This document shows positions 43,961 to 52,599 of a DNA stretch of 64,000 bases, in pieces (positions within the stretch are counted from its first letter, which is position 1; each line of letters begins with the position of its first letter). The translations under genes and the position numbers were made by a program. The stretch comes from Myxococcales bacterium (GTDB lineage Bacteria > Myxococcota_A > Polyangia > Nannocystales > Nannocystaceae): the NCBI GenBank assembly GCA_020633335.1, contig JACKDU010000017.1:1-64000 (forward strand), read 5' to 3'. Under the pieces are notes generated by a model. The model searched no databases and had not been told where the DNA came from. It was given only the letters and a program-made list of their open reading frames with translations.

Positions 43961-45544
43961 CTAGCCGCGGAGGGCGGCGAGGACGACGTCGACCGCCTCG
44001 TCGACCCGGATCCGCTCCTGGCGGCGATCGTCGCGGTGGCGGATCGTGACAGTGTCGTCGCTGAGGGTCTCGGTGTCGACCGTCAGGCAGTAGGGGGTGC
44101 CGATCTCGTCGTGGCGGGCGTAGCGGCGGCCGATCGAGTGCTGCTCGTCGTACTTCGCGTTGACCCCGGCGGCCATGAAGCGCTCGACGATCCGGCGGCC
44201 GACCTCGGGCATCCCGTCCTTCTTGACCAGCGGGAGGATCGCCGCCTTGATCGGCGCGAGGCGGGGGTGGAGGCGGAGCACCGTGCGGGCGCCCTTGCCC
44301 TCGGCGTCGGCGGGCTCCTCGTCGTAGGCGTCGCAGAGGACGGCCAGGACCCCGCGGGTCGCCCCGGAGGCCGGCTCGACGACGTGCGGGAGGTAGCGCC
44401 AGCCCTTCTTGCCGGTCTCGGGGTCGGTCGCCTCGGGGTCGAAGTAGTGGAGCTTCTTGCCCGAGCCGGCCGAGTGCGCCTTGAGGTCGTAGTCGGTGCG
44501 GCTGGCGATCCCCTCGAGCTCGTCCCAGCCCCAGGGGAACTTGTACTCGACGTCCCAGCAGCCGTCGGAGTAGTGGGCGAGCTCGTCGGCCTCGTGGGCG
44601 CGGAGGCGGAGGTTGTCGCCGCGGAGGCCGATGCTCTGCCACCAGCGCATCCGCTCCTCCTTCCAGTACTCGAGGGTGCGGGGGCCGGCGCCGGGCTCGA
44701 CGAAGTACTCGAGCTCCATCTGCTCGAACTCGCAGGAGCGGAAGATGAAGTGCTCGACGGTGACCTCGTTGCGGAAGCTCTTGCCCATCTGGGCGATCCC
44801 GAAGGGGATCTTCATCGAGAGGCTCTGCTGGACGTTGAGGAAGTTGACGAACATCGCCTGCGCGGTCTCGGGGCGGAGGTAGACGCTCGACTCCTTGACC
44901 GCGGCCTCGACCCGGCTGCGCAGCTCGCCGTCCGAGGTGCCCTCGGCGAGGGATTGCTTGACCACCGAGACGATGTCGCCGATCGGATCGACGGGCCCCA
45001 GCGAGGTCCGGAACATCAGGTTGAACTGGCGCTCGTCGCTGAGGAAGGGCGAGCCGCAGTTCGGGCAGAGGTAGCCGCACGCGGCCCCGACGGCGCCGTG
45101 GAGGGTCGCGCCGTCGCGCCGCAGCTCGACGCCGAGGACGCTCTGCACGCGATCCTGGGCGGCCTTCGCCCGCCCCTTGTCGGCGAGGGTGATCGGCGCG
45201 GGCTCGCCGGCCGCGAGGCGCGGCGCCTTGTCGGCCCGGAAGCGCTCGCCGCAGACCTTGCAGTCGACCAGCGGATCGCTGAAGCCGGCGAGGTGGCCGG
45301 AGGCGCGCCAGACCTCGGGGTGCATGATGATCGACGCGTCGATGCCGACGATGTCCTCGCGGCTGTGGACCATCGCCCGCCACCACTCGGCCATCAGGTT
45401 GCGCTTGAGCTCGGCCCCCATCGGCCCGTAGTCGTAGGCCGAGCGGAGGCCGCCGTAGATCTCCGAGCTCTGGAAGACGAACCCCCGACGCTTGCAGAGG
45501 GAGACGATCTTCGACATCAGGTCGTTTTCGCTGGCTGCGGCCAT
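43961..45544 (-). CDS. glyQS: Glycyl-tRNA synthetase (dimeric, class II)
   Basis: 527 residues, near the usual length of the single-chain alpha2 enzyme. Class II motifs are visible: N-terminal FVFQSSEIYGGLRSAYDYGPMGAELKRN, motif 2 GKSFRNEV...FRSCEFEQMELEYFV and the C-terminal anticodon-binding domain after about 420 (APIKAAILPLV, GTPYCLTVD). Four Cys (KVCGERF, YLCPNCG) make a zinc-binding insert. It charges tRNA-Gly and is essential. TACACAT lies 8 nt before the ATG. Confidence 0.97.
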   Translation of the reverse strand: MAAASENDLMSKIVSLCKRRGFVFQSSEIYGGLRSAYDYGPMGAELKRNLMAEWWRAMVHSREDIVGIDASIIMHPEVWRASGHLAGFSDPLVDCKVCGERFRADKAPRLAAGEPAPITLADKGRAKAAQDRVQSVLGVELRRDGATLHGAVGAACGYLCPNCGSPFLSDERQFNLMFRTSLGPVDPIGDIVSVVKQSLAEGTSDGELRSRVEAAVKESSVYLRPETAQAMFVNFLNVQQSLSMKIPFGIAQMGKSFRNEVTVEHFIFRSCEFEQMELEYFVEPGAGPRTLEYWKEERMRWWQSIGLRGDNLRLRAHEADELAHYSDGCWDVEYKFPWGWDELEGIASRTDYDLKAHSAGSGKKLHYFDPEATDPETGKKGWRYLPHVVEPASGATRGVLAVLCDAYDEEPADAEGKGARTVLRLHPRLAPIKAAILPLVKKDGMPEVGRRIVERFMAAGVNAKYDEQHSIGRRYARHDEIGTPYCLTVDTETLSDDTVTIRHRDDRRQERIRVDEAVDVVLAALRG

Positions 45545-45632
45545 GGCCGGGGATGTGTAGCACCGGCGGGGATGGGGCGGAACGCGAGACTGCTCACATG
45601 CGGGGCGGGCGGGGCGTTGGCGCCCTGGCGCC

Positions 45633-46358
45633 TCAGCCCCCGCAGTAGTCGGCCACCGTCGGGATCTGGGCGGCCCGGTGGGCGACCCAGTCCTCGCCGT
45701 CGACCGCCACGGTCCCGTCGACGCCGGCCTCGGGACCGATGATGAAGGTGACGTCCTTGGCGATCCCGGCCGTCGCGTAGCCGGCGGCGTCGGAGGCCGC
45801 GTTGCCGTAGGCGTACTCGAAGGTGAAGCCCTCGTCCTCGAGGTCCTGGAGGGCCTGGGCCTTGTAGGCCGCGGCCGCGTCGCCGACCACCAGACCCGGC
45901 GCCAGGATCAGGCGGGTGTTGTCGTCCATGGGGAACGCGTGGTCGATGAGCCAGGCCTCGGTGAGGTCGCGGGCGGGGAGCATCGCCGCGTCGACCGACG
46001 CCTGGCTCTCGGCGCGGGCGGTCAGGTAGACCACCGTGTAGCCGCGGGCGTGGTAGTCGCCGATCAGCCCCGACGCGCCGGCGCGCTCGAGGGGATCGTA
46101 GGTCGTGTCGAGGAGCTGCATCACGAACTCGCTGTCGGCCGTGGTCAGGGTCTCATCGATGTCGGTGACGATCGCGTGGCGCTCGGCGAAGCAGCTCTGG
46201 CCGCCGGTATCGGTATCGGTCTCGGCCGCCGTCGCGCTCGCGGACGCGGCCTCGGTCGTCGACGAGGTGCCCGACTCGGTGTCCTGGCCGACGTCGTCTG
46301 CGCCGCAGGCGAGGGTGAAGAGGAGGGCGAGCCAGGCGGGCGTCGGTGTCCGTCGCAT
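45633..46358 (-). CDS. LNS2/HAD-fold lipoprotein (lipin-like phosphatase domain)
   Basis: 241 residues. TAGCAT (46365-46370) lies 6 nt before the ATG. Lipobox FTLAC (Cys18) and a Ser/Thr linker with Asp-Thr repeats. The rest is a HAD domain with motif I DIDETLT (66-72), motif II YLTAR (111-115), Lys166 and motif IV YGNAASD (184-190). The YLTAR and GN..SD with later GPEAG pattern is that of the LNS2 domain of lipins and PITP proteins. Lipins dephosphorylate phosphatidic acid in eukaryotes. A secreted lipid-anchored form is notable. Activity unproven. Confidence 0.85.
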   Translation of the reverse strand: MRRTPTPAWLALLFTLACGADDVGQDTESGTSSTTEAASASATAAETDTDTGGQSCFAERHAIVTDIDETLTTADSEFVMQLLDTTYDPLERAGASGLIGDYHARGYTVVYLTARAESQASVDAAMLPARDLTEAWLIDHAFPMDDNTRLILAPGLVVGDAAAAYKAQALQDLEDEGFTFEYAYGNAASDAAGYATAGIAKDVTFIIGPEAGVDGTVAVDGEDWVAHRAAQIPTVADYCGG

Positions 46359-46442
46359 CGGTCGATGCTAGTGCATGTGCGCGCGCGCGCGAAGGCCCGT
46401 GGATCCGCGCTGGAGCGAGGCGAGTACGCTTCGCTGAGCGGC

Positions 46443-47546
46443 TCAGGGCGCGACGCAGACAGCGGCCAGCGGGGGCGCGCAGATCCCCGGATCGCTGAAG
46501 CAGACGAGCTCGTCGCTGCACATGAGGTCGTGGCAGGGCTCCCCCTCGCCCGGGAGCGCGACGCAGATCCCGAGCTCGTGGTCGCAGCGGAGATCCGCGG
46601 CGCAGTCGTCGGTGCAGGGCTCGCCGAGGGCGGGCGGGATCTCGCAGCGCTTCACGGTGACGTCGCAGAGCAGACCGTCCCGGCAGTTGCCGACGAGGTC
46701 GGGCTCGCAGGGCGAGCCGGCGCCGCCAGGCGGCTCGCAGACCTGGCCGAGGGCACAGTAGAGACCGGCGGCGCACTCGAGGAAGGCGCAGCTCTCTCCG
46801 GCTGCCGCTGGTTCGGCGCAGAGGCCGGTGCCGGAGTCGCAGTCGAGCCCCTCGCCGCAGGGGATGCTCGCACAGGGGTCGCCGAGGCCCGCTGGCGCCC
46901 GGCAGCGTCGGCCGTCCTCGGGGACGCAGACGAGGCCATCTTCACAGCGATCCTCGAGGCCGGCGCAGGGCTCCCCCTCCTTGCCCGGGGCGACGCAGAT
47001 GAAGGGGTGATCGCAGACGAGGCCGTCGGCGCAGCCCGTGAATTCGCAGCTCTCGCCGACGCCGGCGCGCGCGCAGGGGTCGATGCAGGTGGGCTCGGGC
47101 TCGCCGACGCAGCGGAGCCCCTGCGCGCACTCGCTGATCCCGTCGACGTGGCCGGTGCAGGCCTCACCGAGGGCGCGGGTCCCGTAGCCGTGCTGGCAGT
47201 AGGTGCAGGCCGCGGGGTCGCGCCCCGCGTCGTATTCGTCGGGGGTCTCGCAGCCGAAGGTGGTGTAGGGTCGGGTCGACTTGAAGCAGCTCAGGTCAGC
47301 CACGAGGCCCGCTTCGGCGGTGAATTCGGCGATCCAAGCCCACTCGTCCGCGAAGGCCTCGGCGCAGGCCGACGCGTCGGCGAAGCCGACGTCGCAGCCG
47401 CAGGAGAGGAGGCCCGCGCACTCCTCCTCGAAGTCGGCGGGCCCGCCGGCTTCTCCGGGGGCGTCGTCGCCCGCGCAGGCGGGCGCGAGGAGGAGGAGGA
47501 GGAGGACGAGCTTTGCGAACCCCGACCGCGCCATGCCCTTGGTCAT
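46443..47546 (-). CDS. Cys-rich repeat lipoprotein, paralogue 1 of 3
   Basis: 367 residues. Lipobox LAPAC (Cys24). A first domain with CGCDVGFADASAC and an ACTYCQHG segment is followed by about nine short repeats of the kind GEPC...C.DGLVCD...C..P, each 25-30 residues with paired Cys, similar in spacing to Dickkopf-like or small disulfide modules. Two paralogues lie directly upstream in the same direction. TATCGT (47556-47561) sits 9 nt before the ATG, and the 30-bp conserved block (47585-47614) further upstream. ATG 47534 is a possible alternative. Likely a surface-exposed binding protein. Confidence 0.85.
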   Translation of the reverse strand: MTKGMARSGFAKLVLLLLLLAPACAGDDAPGEAGGPADFEEECAGLLSCGCDVGFADASACAEAFADEWAWIAEFTAEAGLVADLSCFKSTRPYTTFGCETPDEYDAGRDPAACTYCQHGYGTRALGEACTGHVDGISECAQGLRCVGEPEPTCIDPCARAGVGESCEFTGCADGLVCDHPFICVAPGKEGEPCAGLEDRCEDGLVCVPEDGRRCRAPAGLGDPCASIPCGEGLDCDSGTGLCAEPAAAGESCAFLECAAGLYCALGQVCEPPGGAGSPCEPDLVGNCRDGLLCDVTVKRCEIPPALGEPCTDDCAADLRCDHELGICVALPGEGEPCHDLMCSDELVCFSDPGICAPPLAAVCVAP

Positions 47547-47584
47547 CGTCCCGCGACGATAGCGAGGGCGCGTGGCGGCCGCGC

Positions 47585-47614
47585 ACGCAAGAAGAGGCGC
47601 CGCACGAAGTGCGC
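47585..47614 (-). promoter_or_regulatory. Conserved upstream block, copy 1
   Basis: In plus orientation ACGCAAGAA then, 8 nt on, GCACGAAGTGCGC (a GCAC-3-GTGC inverted repeat). The same order and total length occurs before paralogue 2, and with 1 nt more before paralogue 3. Confidence 0.6.
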
Positions 47615-47642
47615 AGGGCGGTCGTTTGACCCTCGCGGGGAG

Positions 47643-48758
47643 TCAGGGCGCGACACAGACCTCGGCCAGCTCGGGCGCGCAGATCCCCGGGTCACCGAAG
47701 CAGACGAGGTCCGCGCTGCACATGAAGAAGAGGCAGGGCTCACCCTCGCCCGGGAGCGCGACGCACTCCCCGGTCTCGAAGTCGCACCAGAGGTCGTCGG
47801 CGCAGGCGTCGAAGCAGGGCTCGCCGAGGCCGGGGAGGGGACCGCAGAGCTCGACGTTGAGGTCGCAGGCCAGCCCCTCCGCGCACTGGCCGGCGACGCA
47901 GGGCTCGCCGTCGCCGCCCGGCGGCGCGCAGAGCTGGTCGAGGTCGCAGAAGAGGCCGACCGCGCATTCGATCTGCGCGCAGCTCTCTCCGGCGCCCGCA
48001 GGTTCGGCGCAGAGACCCGCGCCGAGCTCACACGCGAGCCCCTCCTGGCAGGGGACGAATTCGCAGGGCTCGCCGAGGCCGGCTGGCGGCCGGCAGAGCG
48101 CGCCCCCCTCCAGGACACAGGTGAGGCCCTCCTCGCAGAGGAGGAGGCCGCCGGCGCAGGGCTCTCCATCCTTGCCCGGAGCGACGCAGGCCATGTCCCA
48201 GATGTCGCAGACGAGGCCGTCGGCGCAGCGGGCGAATTCGCAGCTCTCGCCGACCCCGGCGCCCGCGCAGGGGTCGATGCAGGTCGGCGCGAGATCGCCG
48301 ACGCAGCGGAGCCCCTGCGCGCAGTCGCTGATGCCGTCGCCATAGGGGGTGCAGGCGTCGCCGAGGGCCCCGGTCCCGTACCCGTGCTGGCAATACGAGC
48401 AGGCCGCGGGATCGAGCCCCTCGTAGTATTCGTCGAAGGTCTGGCAGGCGTAGGTGGCGAAGGGGCGGGTCGCCTTGTAGCAGGCGAGATCGGACTCGAG
48501 GCCGGCCGCGGCCGCGCTGCCGTGGATCCCGGCCCACTCGACCGCCAGGATCTCGGCGCAGATCGCCGCGTCGGTGTAGCCGACGTCGCACTCGCAGGAG
48601 AAGAGGCCCTCGCACTCCGATTCGAACTCGGCGACGAGGAGCTCCTCGCCGGCCGTGTCGCCGGTGCCGCTGGTGGCTCCGTCGTCGCCGGCGCAGGCGG
48701 CCGCGAGGAGGAGCGTGAGGAGGGCCTTGGGTCCTGGCCTGGCGATCGATGTCATCAT
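47643..48758 (-). CDS. Cys-rich repeat lipoprotein, paralogue 2 of 3
   Basis: 371 residues from ATG 48758 (48755 also possible). Lipobox AAAC (Cys22). Same plan as its neighbours: ELLVAEFESECEGLFSCECDVGYTD, CSYCQHGYG, SDCAQGLRC, then repeated GEPC...C...C units to the end (LAEVCVAP; paralogue 1 ends LAAVCVAP). TATCGT (48765-48770) lies 6 nt upstream. Length and Cys positions agree almost residue for residue with paralogue 1. Probably arose by tandem duplication. Confidence 0.85.
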   Translation of the reverse strand: MMTSIARPGPKALLTLLLAAACAGDDGATSGTGDTAGEELLVAEFESECEGLFSCECDVGYTDAAICAEILAVEWAGIHGSAAAAGLESDLACYKATRPFATYACQTFDEYYEGLDPAACSYCQHGYGTGALGDACTPYGDGISDCAQGLRCVGDLAPTCIDPCAGAGVGESCEFARCADGLVCDIWDMACVAPGKDGEPCAGGLLLCEEGLTCVLEGGALCRPPAGLGEPCEFVPCQEGLACELGAGLCAEPAGAGESCAQIECAVGLFCDLDQLCAPPGGDGEPCVAGQCAEGLACDLNVELCGPLPGLGEPCFDACADDLWCDFETGECVALPGEGEPCLFFMCSADLVCFGDPGICAPELAEVCVAP

Positions 48759-48793
48759 GCTCCGACGATAGCGGGGGCTTGCCCGGGCGTTGC

Positions 48794-48823
48794 ACGCAAG
48801 AACGTGCGCCGCATGAAGTGCGC
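48794..48823 (-). promoter_or_regulatory. Conserved upstream block, copy 2
   Basis: ACGCAAGAA then GCATGAAGTGCGC, same length and spacing as copy 1, with C to T inside the left half-site. It is followed at 48828-48841 by a TGTCC-AATC-GGACA hairpin. Confidence 0.6.
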
Positions 48824-48827
48824 ACAA

Positions 48828-48841
48828 TGTCCAATCGGACA
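48828..48841. repeat. TGTCC-N4-GGACA motif, copy
   Basis: TGTCC-AATC-GGACA, perfect 5-bp stem and 4-nt loop, beside the conserved block of paralogue 2. Same motif as at 7127-7140 and 60645-60658. Confidence 0.45.
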
Positions 48842-48921
48842 CCTGAGGACGCGCGCGAGGGGACGCGGCCGCGCCCGGCGGCCGTCGTCCCCAGGATCCT
48901 GCGCGGCTCCGCGGCCGACGC

Positions 48922-49980
48922 TCAGCCGAGGTCGACGCAGACCAGCGCCGGCTCGGGGCCGCAGGTCTCGGTCTCGAATGCGCAGACGAGATCGGCTGCG
49001 CACATTCCGACCGGGCAGGGCTCGCCGTCGCCCGGGAGGGCCATGCAGGTCTCGGGGTCCGGGGGCTCGCCCCAGCAGAAGAGGCCCTCCTGGCAATTGC
49101 CGAAGCAGGGCTCGCCGAGCCCCGGTAGGGGGCCGCAGAGGAGGGTCTGGAGGTCGCAGGCGAGGCCAGGGGCGCAGGGGCGCATGTCGCAGGACTCGCC
49201 GGCCGCGGCCGGCTCCCCGCAGAGGCGATCGGGCCCCTCCGGGCAGTAGAGCCCGACCTCGCAGTCGACCATCGAGCAGTCCTCGCCGAGGCCGGCGCGC
49301 TTGATGCAGATCGAGTCGTCGTAGTGGCAGGCGAGGCCCTCCTGGCACTCGGGCCCCCCCTCGCTCGCCACGCAGGGCTCGCCCTCGGCCCCGGGGGCCA
49401 GGCAGATCTCGAGGAAGTGATCGCAGAAGAGCCCCTCGTCGCAGCCCTGCCACACGCAGGGCTCGCCGGCCCCGGCGCCCGCGCAGGGGTCGAGGCAGGC
49501 GGCGTCCTTCAGCGGCGGGCAGAGGAGGCCCTGCGCGCAGTCGCTGAGGCCCTCGTCGTAGGCCTTGCAGGGCTCGCCGACGCCCTTCTCGCCGTGGCCG
49601 TGCTGGCAATAGGTGCACGCCTCGGAGTCGCTGGCCGCGGCGGCCTCGCTCGCGCTCGCGCAGCCGAGGGTCGCGTAGGGGCGCGTCGCCTTGTAGCAGG
49701 CGAGATCGGGGGTGAGCCCGGCTGCGACGGCGCTGGCCTCGATCCCCGCCCATTCGACGGCGAAGACCCCCGCGCAGGCCGCGGGATCGGCGAAGCCGAC
49801 GTATTCGCAGCCGCACGAGAAGAGCATCGCGCACTCGTCCTCGAATTCGGCGACCAGGAGCTCGCCGGCGCTCTCGCCGGCGCTCTCGCCGACGTCATCG
49901 CCGCCGACGCAGGCGAACGCGAGGATTGAGGGCACCACGGCGAGGGCGCGGAGTCGATGCATGAGGCGCGGGCGATCCAT
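48922..49980 (-). CDS. Cys-rich repeat lipoprotein, paralogue 3 of 3
   Basis: 352 residues from ATG 49980 (ATG 49962 is possible). Lipobox AFAC (Cys24). Repeats the plan (ELLVAEFEDECAMLFSCGCEYVGFADPAACAGVFAVEW, TYCQHGHGEKGVGEPC, LSDCAQGLLC) and ends in EPALVCVDLG. It is the most divergent of the three, with repeats of different length. TAGCGT (49988-49993) is 7 nt upstream, a variant of the TATCGT of the other two. Confidence 0.85.
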   Translation of the reverse strand: MDRPRLMHRLRALAVVPSILAFACVGGDDVGESAGESAGELLVAEFEDECAMLFSCGCEYVGFADPAACAGVFAVEWAGIEASAVAAGLTPDLACYKATRPYATLGCASASEAAAASDSEACTYCQHGHGEKGVGEPCKAYDEGLSDCAQGLLCPPLKDAACLDPCAGAGAGEPCVWQGCDEGLFCDHFLEICLAPGAEGEPCVASEGGPECQEGLACHYDDSICIKRAGLGEDCSMVDCEVGLYCPEGPDRLCGEPAAAGESCDMRPCAPGLACDLQTLLCGPLPGLGEPCFGNCQEGLFCWGEPPDPETCMALPGDGEPCPVGMCAADLVCAFETETCGPEPALVCVDLG

Positions 49981-50181
49981 GCTCTCCACGCTATCGCCTG
50001 GGCGCTGGAGTGGACGCGCAAGAAGCGACCGGTGCACGAAGTGCGCGTCGCCCCGCGCTGGCGATCCAAAATAGGGGGAGTCTGATCCCGCGCGGGATCG
50101 CCCCGGTCATCGCATTAAATGCGTGGACATCCTCGCGCGGCGGGGCGAATGCACCGAGTGCGCCCGCTCCCGGGCGCTCGC
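49981..50181. promoter_or_regulatory. Upstream region of paralogue 3 with several palindromes
   Basis: 201 bp. It contains the TAGCGT box, the conserved block (50016-50046), a perfect 16-bp palindrome GATCCCGCGCGGGATC (50084-50099), an inverted repeat CGCATT-A-AATGCG (50111-50123) and GCACCGAGTGCGC (50151-50163), which looks like another copy of the block's half-site. The 16-bp palindrome may end the ABC exporter transcript. Confidence 0.5.
50016..50046 (-). promoter_or_regulatory. Conserved upstream block, copy 3
   Basis: GCGCAAGAA followed by GCACGAAGTGCGC, the same arrangement as copies 1 and 2 with one extra base between the two parts. Confidence 0.6.
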
Positions 50182-52029
50182 TCAGGCCTCGCCGGCGAGC
50201 GTGGCCTCGTCGAGGCGGTCGACGCCGAGGGCCGCCTGGCGGGCGACCAGGCGGGCGTAGGTCCCCCCGCGGGCGAGGAGCTCGTCGTGCCTGCCGCTCT
50301 CGACGATCCGCCCGTGATCGAGGACGACGATCCGATCGGCGCCCTGGATCGTGCTCAGGCGGTGGGCGATCACCACGGTCGTCCGCCCGGCCTGGAGCTT
50401 CTCGAGCGCCTCCTGGACCAGGTGCTCGCTCTCGGCGTCGAGGGCCGAGGTGGCCTCGTCGAGGAGGAGGATCTTGGGGTCGCGGAGGATCGCTCGGGCG
50501 ATCGAGATCCGCTGGCGCTGGCCGCCCGAGAGCTTGACCCCGCGCTCGCCGACGAGGGTGTCGTAGCCCTCGGGGAACTCGCGGATGAAGCCGTCGGCGT
50601 TGGCCGCCCGCGCGGCGTCCTCGATCTCGGCGTCGGTCGCCTCGAGGCGGCCGTAGCGGATGTTCTCGCGGATCGAGCCCGAGAAGAGCACCGGGTCCTG
50701 GCTGACCAGCGCCATCGCCCCCCGGAGGTCGTCGAGGCGGAGGTCGCGGAGGTCGTGGCCGTCGATCGTGATCGCGCCGTTGCTCGGGTCCCAGAAGCGG
50801 AGGAGGAGGCGGCCGAGGGTGGTCTTGCCGGAGCCGCTGGGGCCGACCAGGGCGCAGACCTCACCGGCGCGGATCGAGAGGTCGATGCCGGCGAGGACCG
50901 GGACGTCGCGGTCGCCGTAGGCGAAGGAGACCCCGCGGAAGGTGATGTTGCCGCGGAGCTCGGTGAGCTCCTCCGGGCGCTCGGGGTCGGCGACGTCGCG
51001 CGGCTGATCGAGGATCTCGAAGATCCGCGCGGTCGCGCCGAGGGTCGACTGGAGGCCGCTGAAGAGCTCGGAGAGCGAGCCGACCGCGCCGGCGACCATC
51101 ATCGTGTAGAGGAGGAAGGAGATCAGATCGCCGGGCTCGATCTCGTGGCGGACGACCATGTTGCCGCCGAGCCAGAAGATCCCGGCGATCGCCGAGAAGG
51201 CGACGAAGGAGGCGACCGCCGCGAACCACGAGCGGGCGAGCGCGCGGCGGACGAAGAGGCTGAAGGTGTAGTCGATCGAGTGGCCGTAGCGGCCGACCTC
51301 GTAGTCCTCGCGGGTGAAGGCCTGGACGGTCTCGATCGCCGCCAGGCTCTCCTGGAGGCCGCCGGTCGCCTTGGCGAGCGCGTCCTGGGCCTCGCGGCTG
51401 AGCTTGCGGATGATCCGGCTCCAGATCCCGGCGGCGATCACCAGCGCCGGCACCACCAGGAGCATGATCCCGGTGAGGAAGGGGTTCTGGTAGAAGAGGA
51501 TCGCGATCCCGCCGATCAGCGTGAAGAGGTTGCGGAGGGCGATGCTGAGGTCCTGACCGACCGTGTTCTGGAGGCGGGTGACGTCGTCGCCGAGGCGGGA
51601 GAGGAGCTCGCCGGTGCGGGTCTGGTGGAAGAAGCGCTGCGACATCTCCGCGAGGTGGCGGAAGAGGTCGACGCGGACGTCGGCGACCACCCGCTCGCCG
51701 AGCCAGGTCATCAGGTAGTGGCGGAAGAAGACGAAGGCCGACTGCGAGACGAAGACCGCCACCAGGATCAGCGTGTTCTCGTTGATCGACGCGAGGGCGG
51801 CGCCCGCCTGATCGGAGGTCAGGCCGGTGAAGGCGGCGTTCGAGAGCTGGCCGAAGTAGTAGGGGTAGACGAGGCCGAGCGACGAGGCCCCGAAGAGGCA
51901 GAAGAGGGCGATCACCAGCCGCCAGCGGTAGGGGGCGGTGTAGCCGAAGAGCCGGCGCAGGCGCTCCCAGGAGCGGATGCGATCGACCGCCTCGGACGCG
52001 CTCGGGGGGGCGGCGGCGGGGTCTGCCAT
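50182..52029 (-). CDS. ABC exporter, MsbA/ABCB-type half transporter
   Basis: 615 residues. Six membrane spans (about 30-320) precede an ATPase with Walker A GPSGSGKTT, Q-loop ALVSQDP, signature LSGGQRQRIS, Walker B ILLLDEATSALD and switch His in IAHRLST. Length and order fit homodimeric exporters such as MsbA or multidrug and lipid exporters. Substrate not evident. TAGCTT (52040-52045) lies 10 nt before the ATG. No membrane-fusion partner is adjacent. Could serve lipid or natural-product export. Confidence 0.93.
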   Translation of the reverse strand: MADPAAAPPSASEAVDRIRSWERLRRLFGYTAPYRWRLVIALFCLFGASSLGLVYPYYFGQLSNAAFTGLTSDQAGAALASINENTLILVAVFVSQSAFVFFRHYLMTWLGERVVADVRVDLFRHLAEMSQRFFHQTRTGELLSRLGDDVTRLQNTVGQDLSIALRNLFTLIGGIAILFYQNPFLTGIMLLVVPALVIAAGIWSRIIRKLSREAQDALAKATGGLQESLAAIETVQAFTREDYEVGRYGHSIDYTFSLFVRRALARSWFAAVASFVAFSAIAGIFWLGGNMVVRHEIEPGDLISFLLYTMMVAGAVGSLSELFSGLQSTLGATARIFEILDQPRDVADPERPEELTELRGNITFRGVSFAYGDRDVPVLAGIDLSIRAGEVCALVGPSGSGKTTLGRLLLRFWDPSNGAITIDGHDLRDLRLDDLRGAMALVSQDPVLFSGSIRENIRYGRLEATDAEIEDAARAANADGFIREFPEGYDTLVGERGVKLSGGQRQRISIARAILRDPKILLLDEATSALDAESEHLVQEALEKLQAGRTTVVIAHRLSTIQGADRIVVLDHGRIVESGRHDELLARGGTYARLVARQAALGVDRLDEATLAGEA

Positions 52030-52157
52030 GGGCCTGGGGAAGCTAGCACGGGATGGCTACGAGGCTTGCGGGTGGCAAGGGTTGTAGCCATGGAGGAGCG
52101 CCTCACTCGTTTTTGAAAAATGCAGCAATTTCAATGGCTTGAGATTCGTTCCTGGTC

Positions 52158-52172
52158 TGGCACGTCCCTCGC
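52158..52172 (+). promoter_or_regulatory. Candidate sigma-54 promoter
   Basis: TGGCACGTCCCTCGC matches the -24/-12 consensus with GG and GC exactly 12 bp apart and a single mismatch in the -12 half (TCGC for TTGC). It lies 28 bp before the ATG at 52201, with a Shine-Dalgarno (AAGGAG, 52187-52192) between. An AT-rich stretch (52110-52140) lies just upstream. Confidence 0.6.
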
Positions 52173-52200
52173 TTGTCCATGGGCCCAAGGAGAAACCACA

Positions 52201-52347
52201 ATGTCCACGCTCGCTCTTGCCGCCCTCTTCTGTTGCATCGTCCCCGCTCTCTCGGTGGCCGTCGGCGGCGTCGTCGACGTCGCCCAGAGCCACGCCCTCA
52301 AGCGCGAGGTCCTGCGGGCCTTCGCGTCGACCTCGCGGGCGAAGTGA
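52201..52347 (+). CDS. 48-residue membrane peptide
   Basis: 48 residues: one hydrophobic helix (about 3-27) followed by a short basic tail (HALKREVLRAFASTSRAK). AAGGAG at 52187-52192 is optimally placed, 8 nt before the ATG, and is the cleanest Shine-Dalgarno in the window. The region upstream is AT-rich with a sigma-54-like element. These signals argue that the small frame is real. Role unknown: small regulatory peptide of a membrane complex, or single-span stress peptide. Confidence 0.7.
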   Translation: MSTLALAALFCCIVPALSVAVGGVVDVAQSHALKREVLRAFASTSRAK

Positions 52348-52599
52348 CCGAAGCTTCACGGGCGATCCTCCGCGGGCCCGAGCGCCCGGGGGGATCGCTC
52401 CCCTGACCTCCCGCGTCCGCTCTCGCGGGCGCCTTCACCCGGGCCCTGGCTGGGCCCGGCCGGCGACGTCGCCCGCGAGGGCGGCGTCGCTGCTCGATGA
52501 CTCGCCGCGGTGTGCTCGTCGCGCGAGCGACGGCCTCGCGGCCGACCCCGCGACGGCTTCGCCGGCGGAACATCGCCCGATCGCGGCTGTCCCTCCGCC

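Noticed and set aside
45678..49304. 3.6-kb open frame on the plus strand across the Cys-rich lipoproteins
   Set aside because: Ala/Gly/Val/Glu-rich shadow of the minus-strand genes, which have signal peptides and regular Cys.
50119..52116. 2-kb plus-strand open frame opposite the ABC exporter
   Set aside because: All ABC motifs are on the minus strand; the plus product is a compositional shadow.
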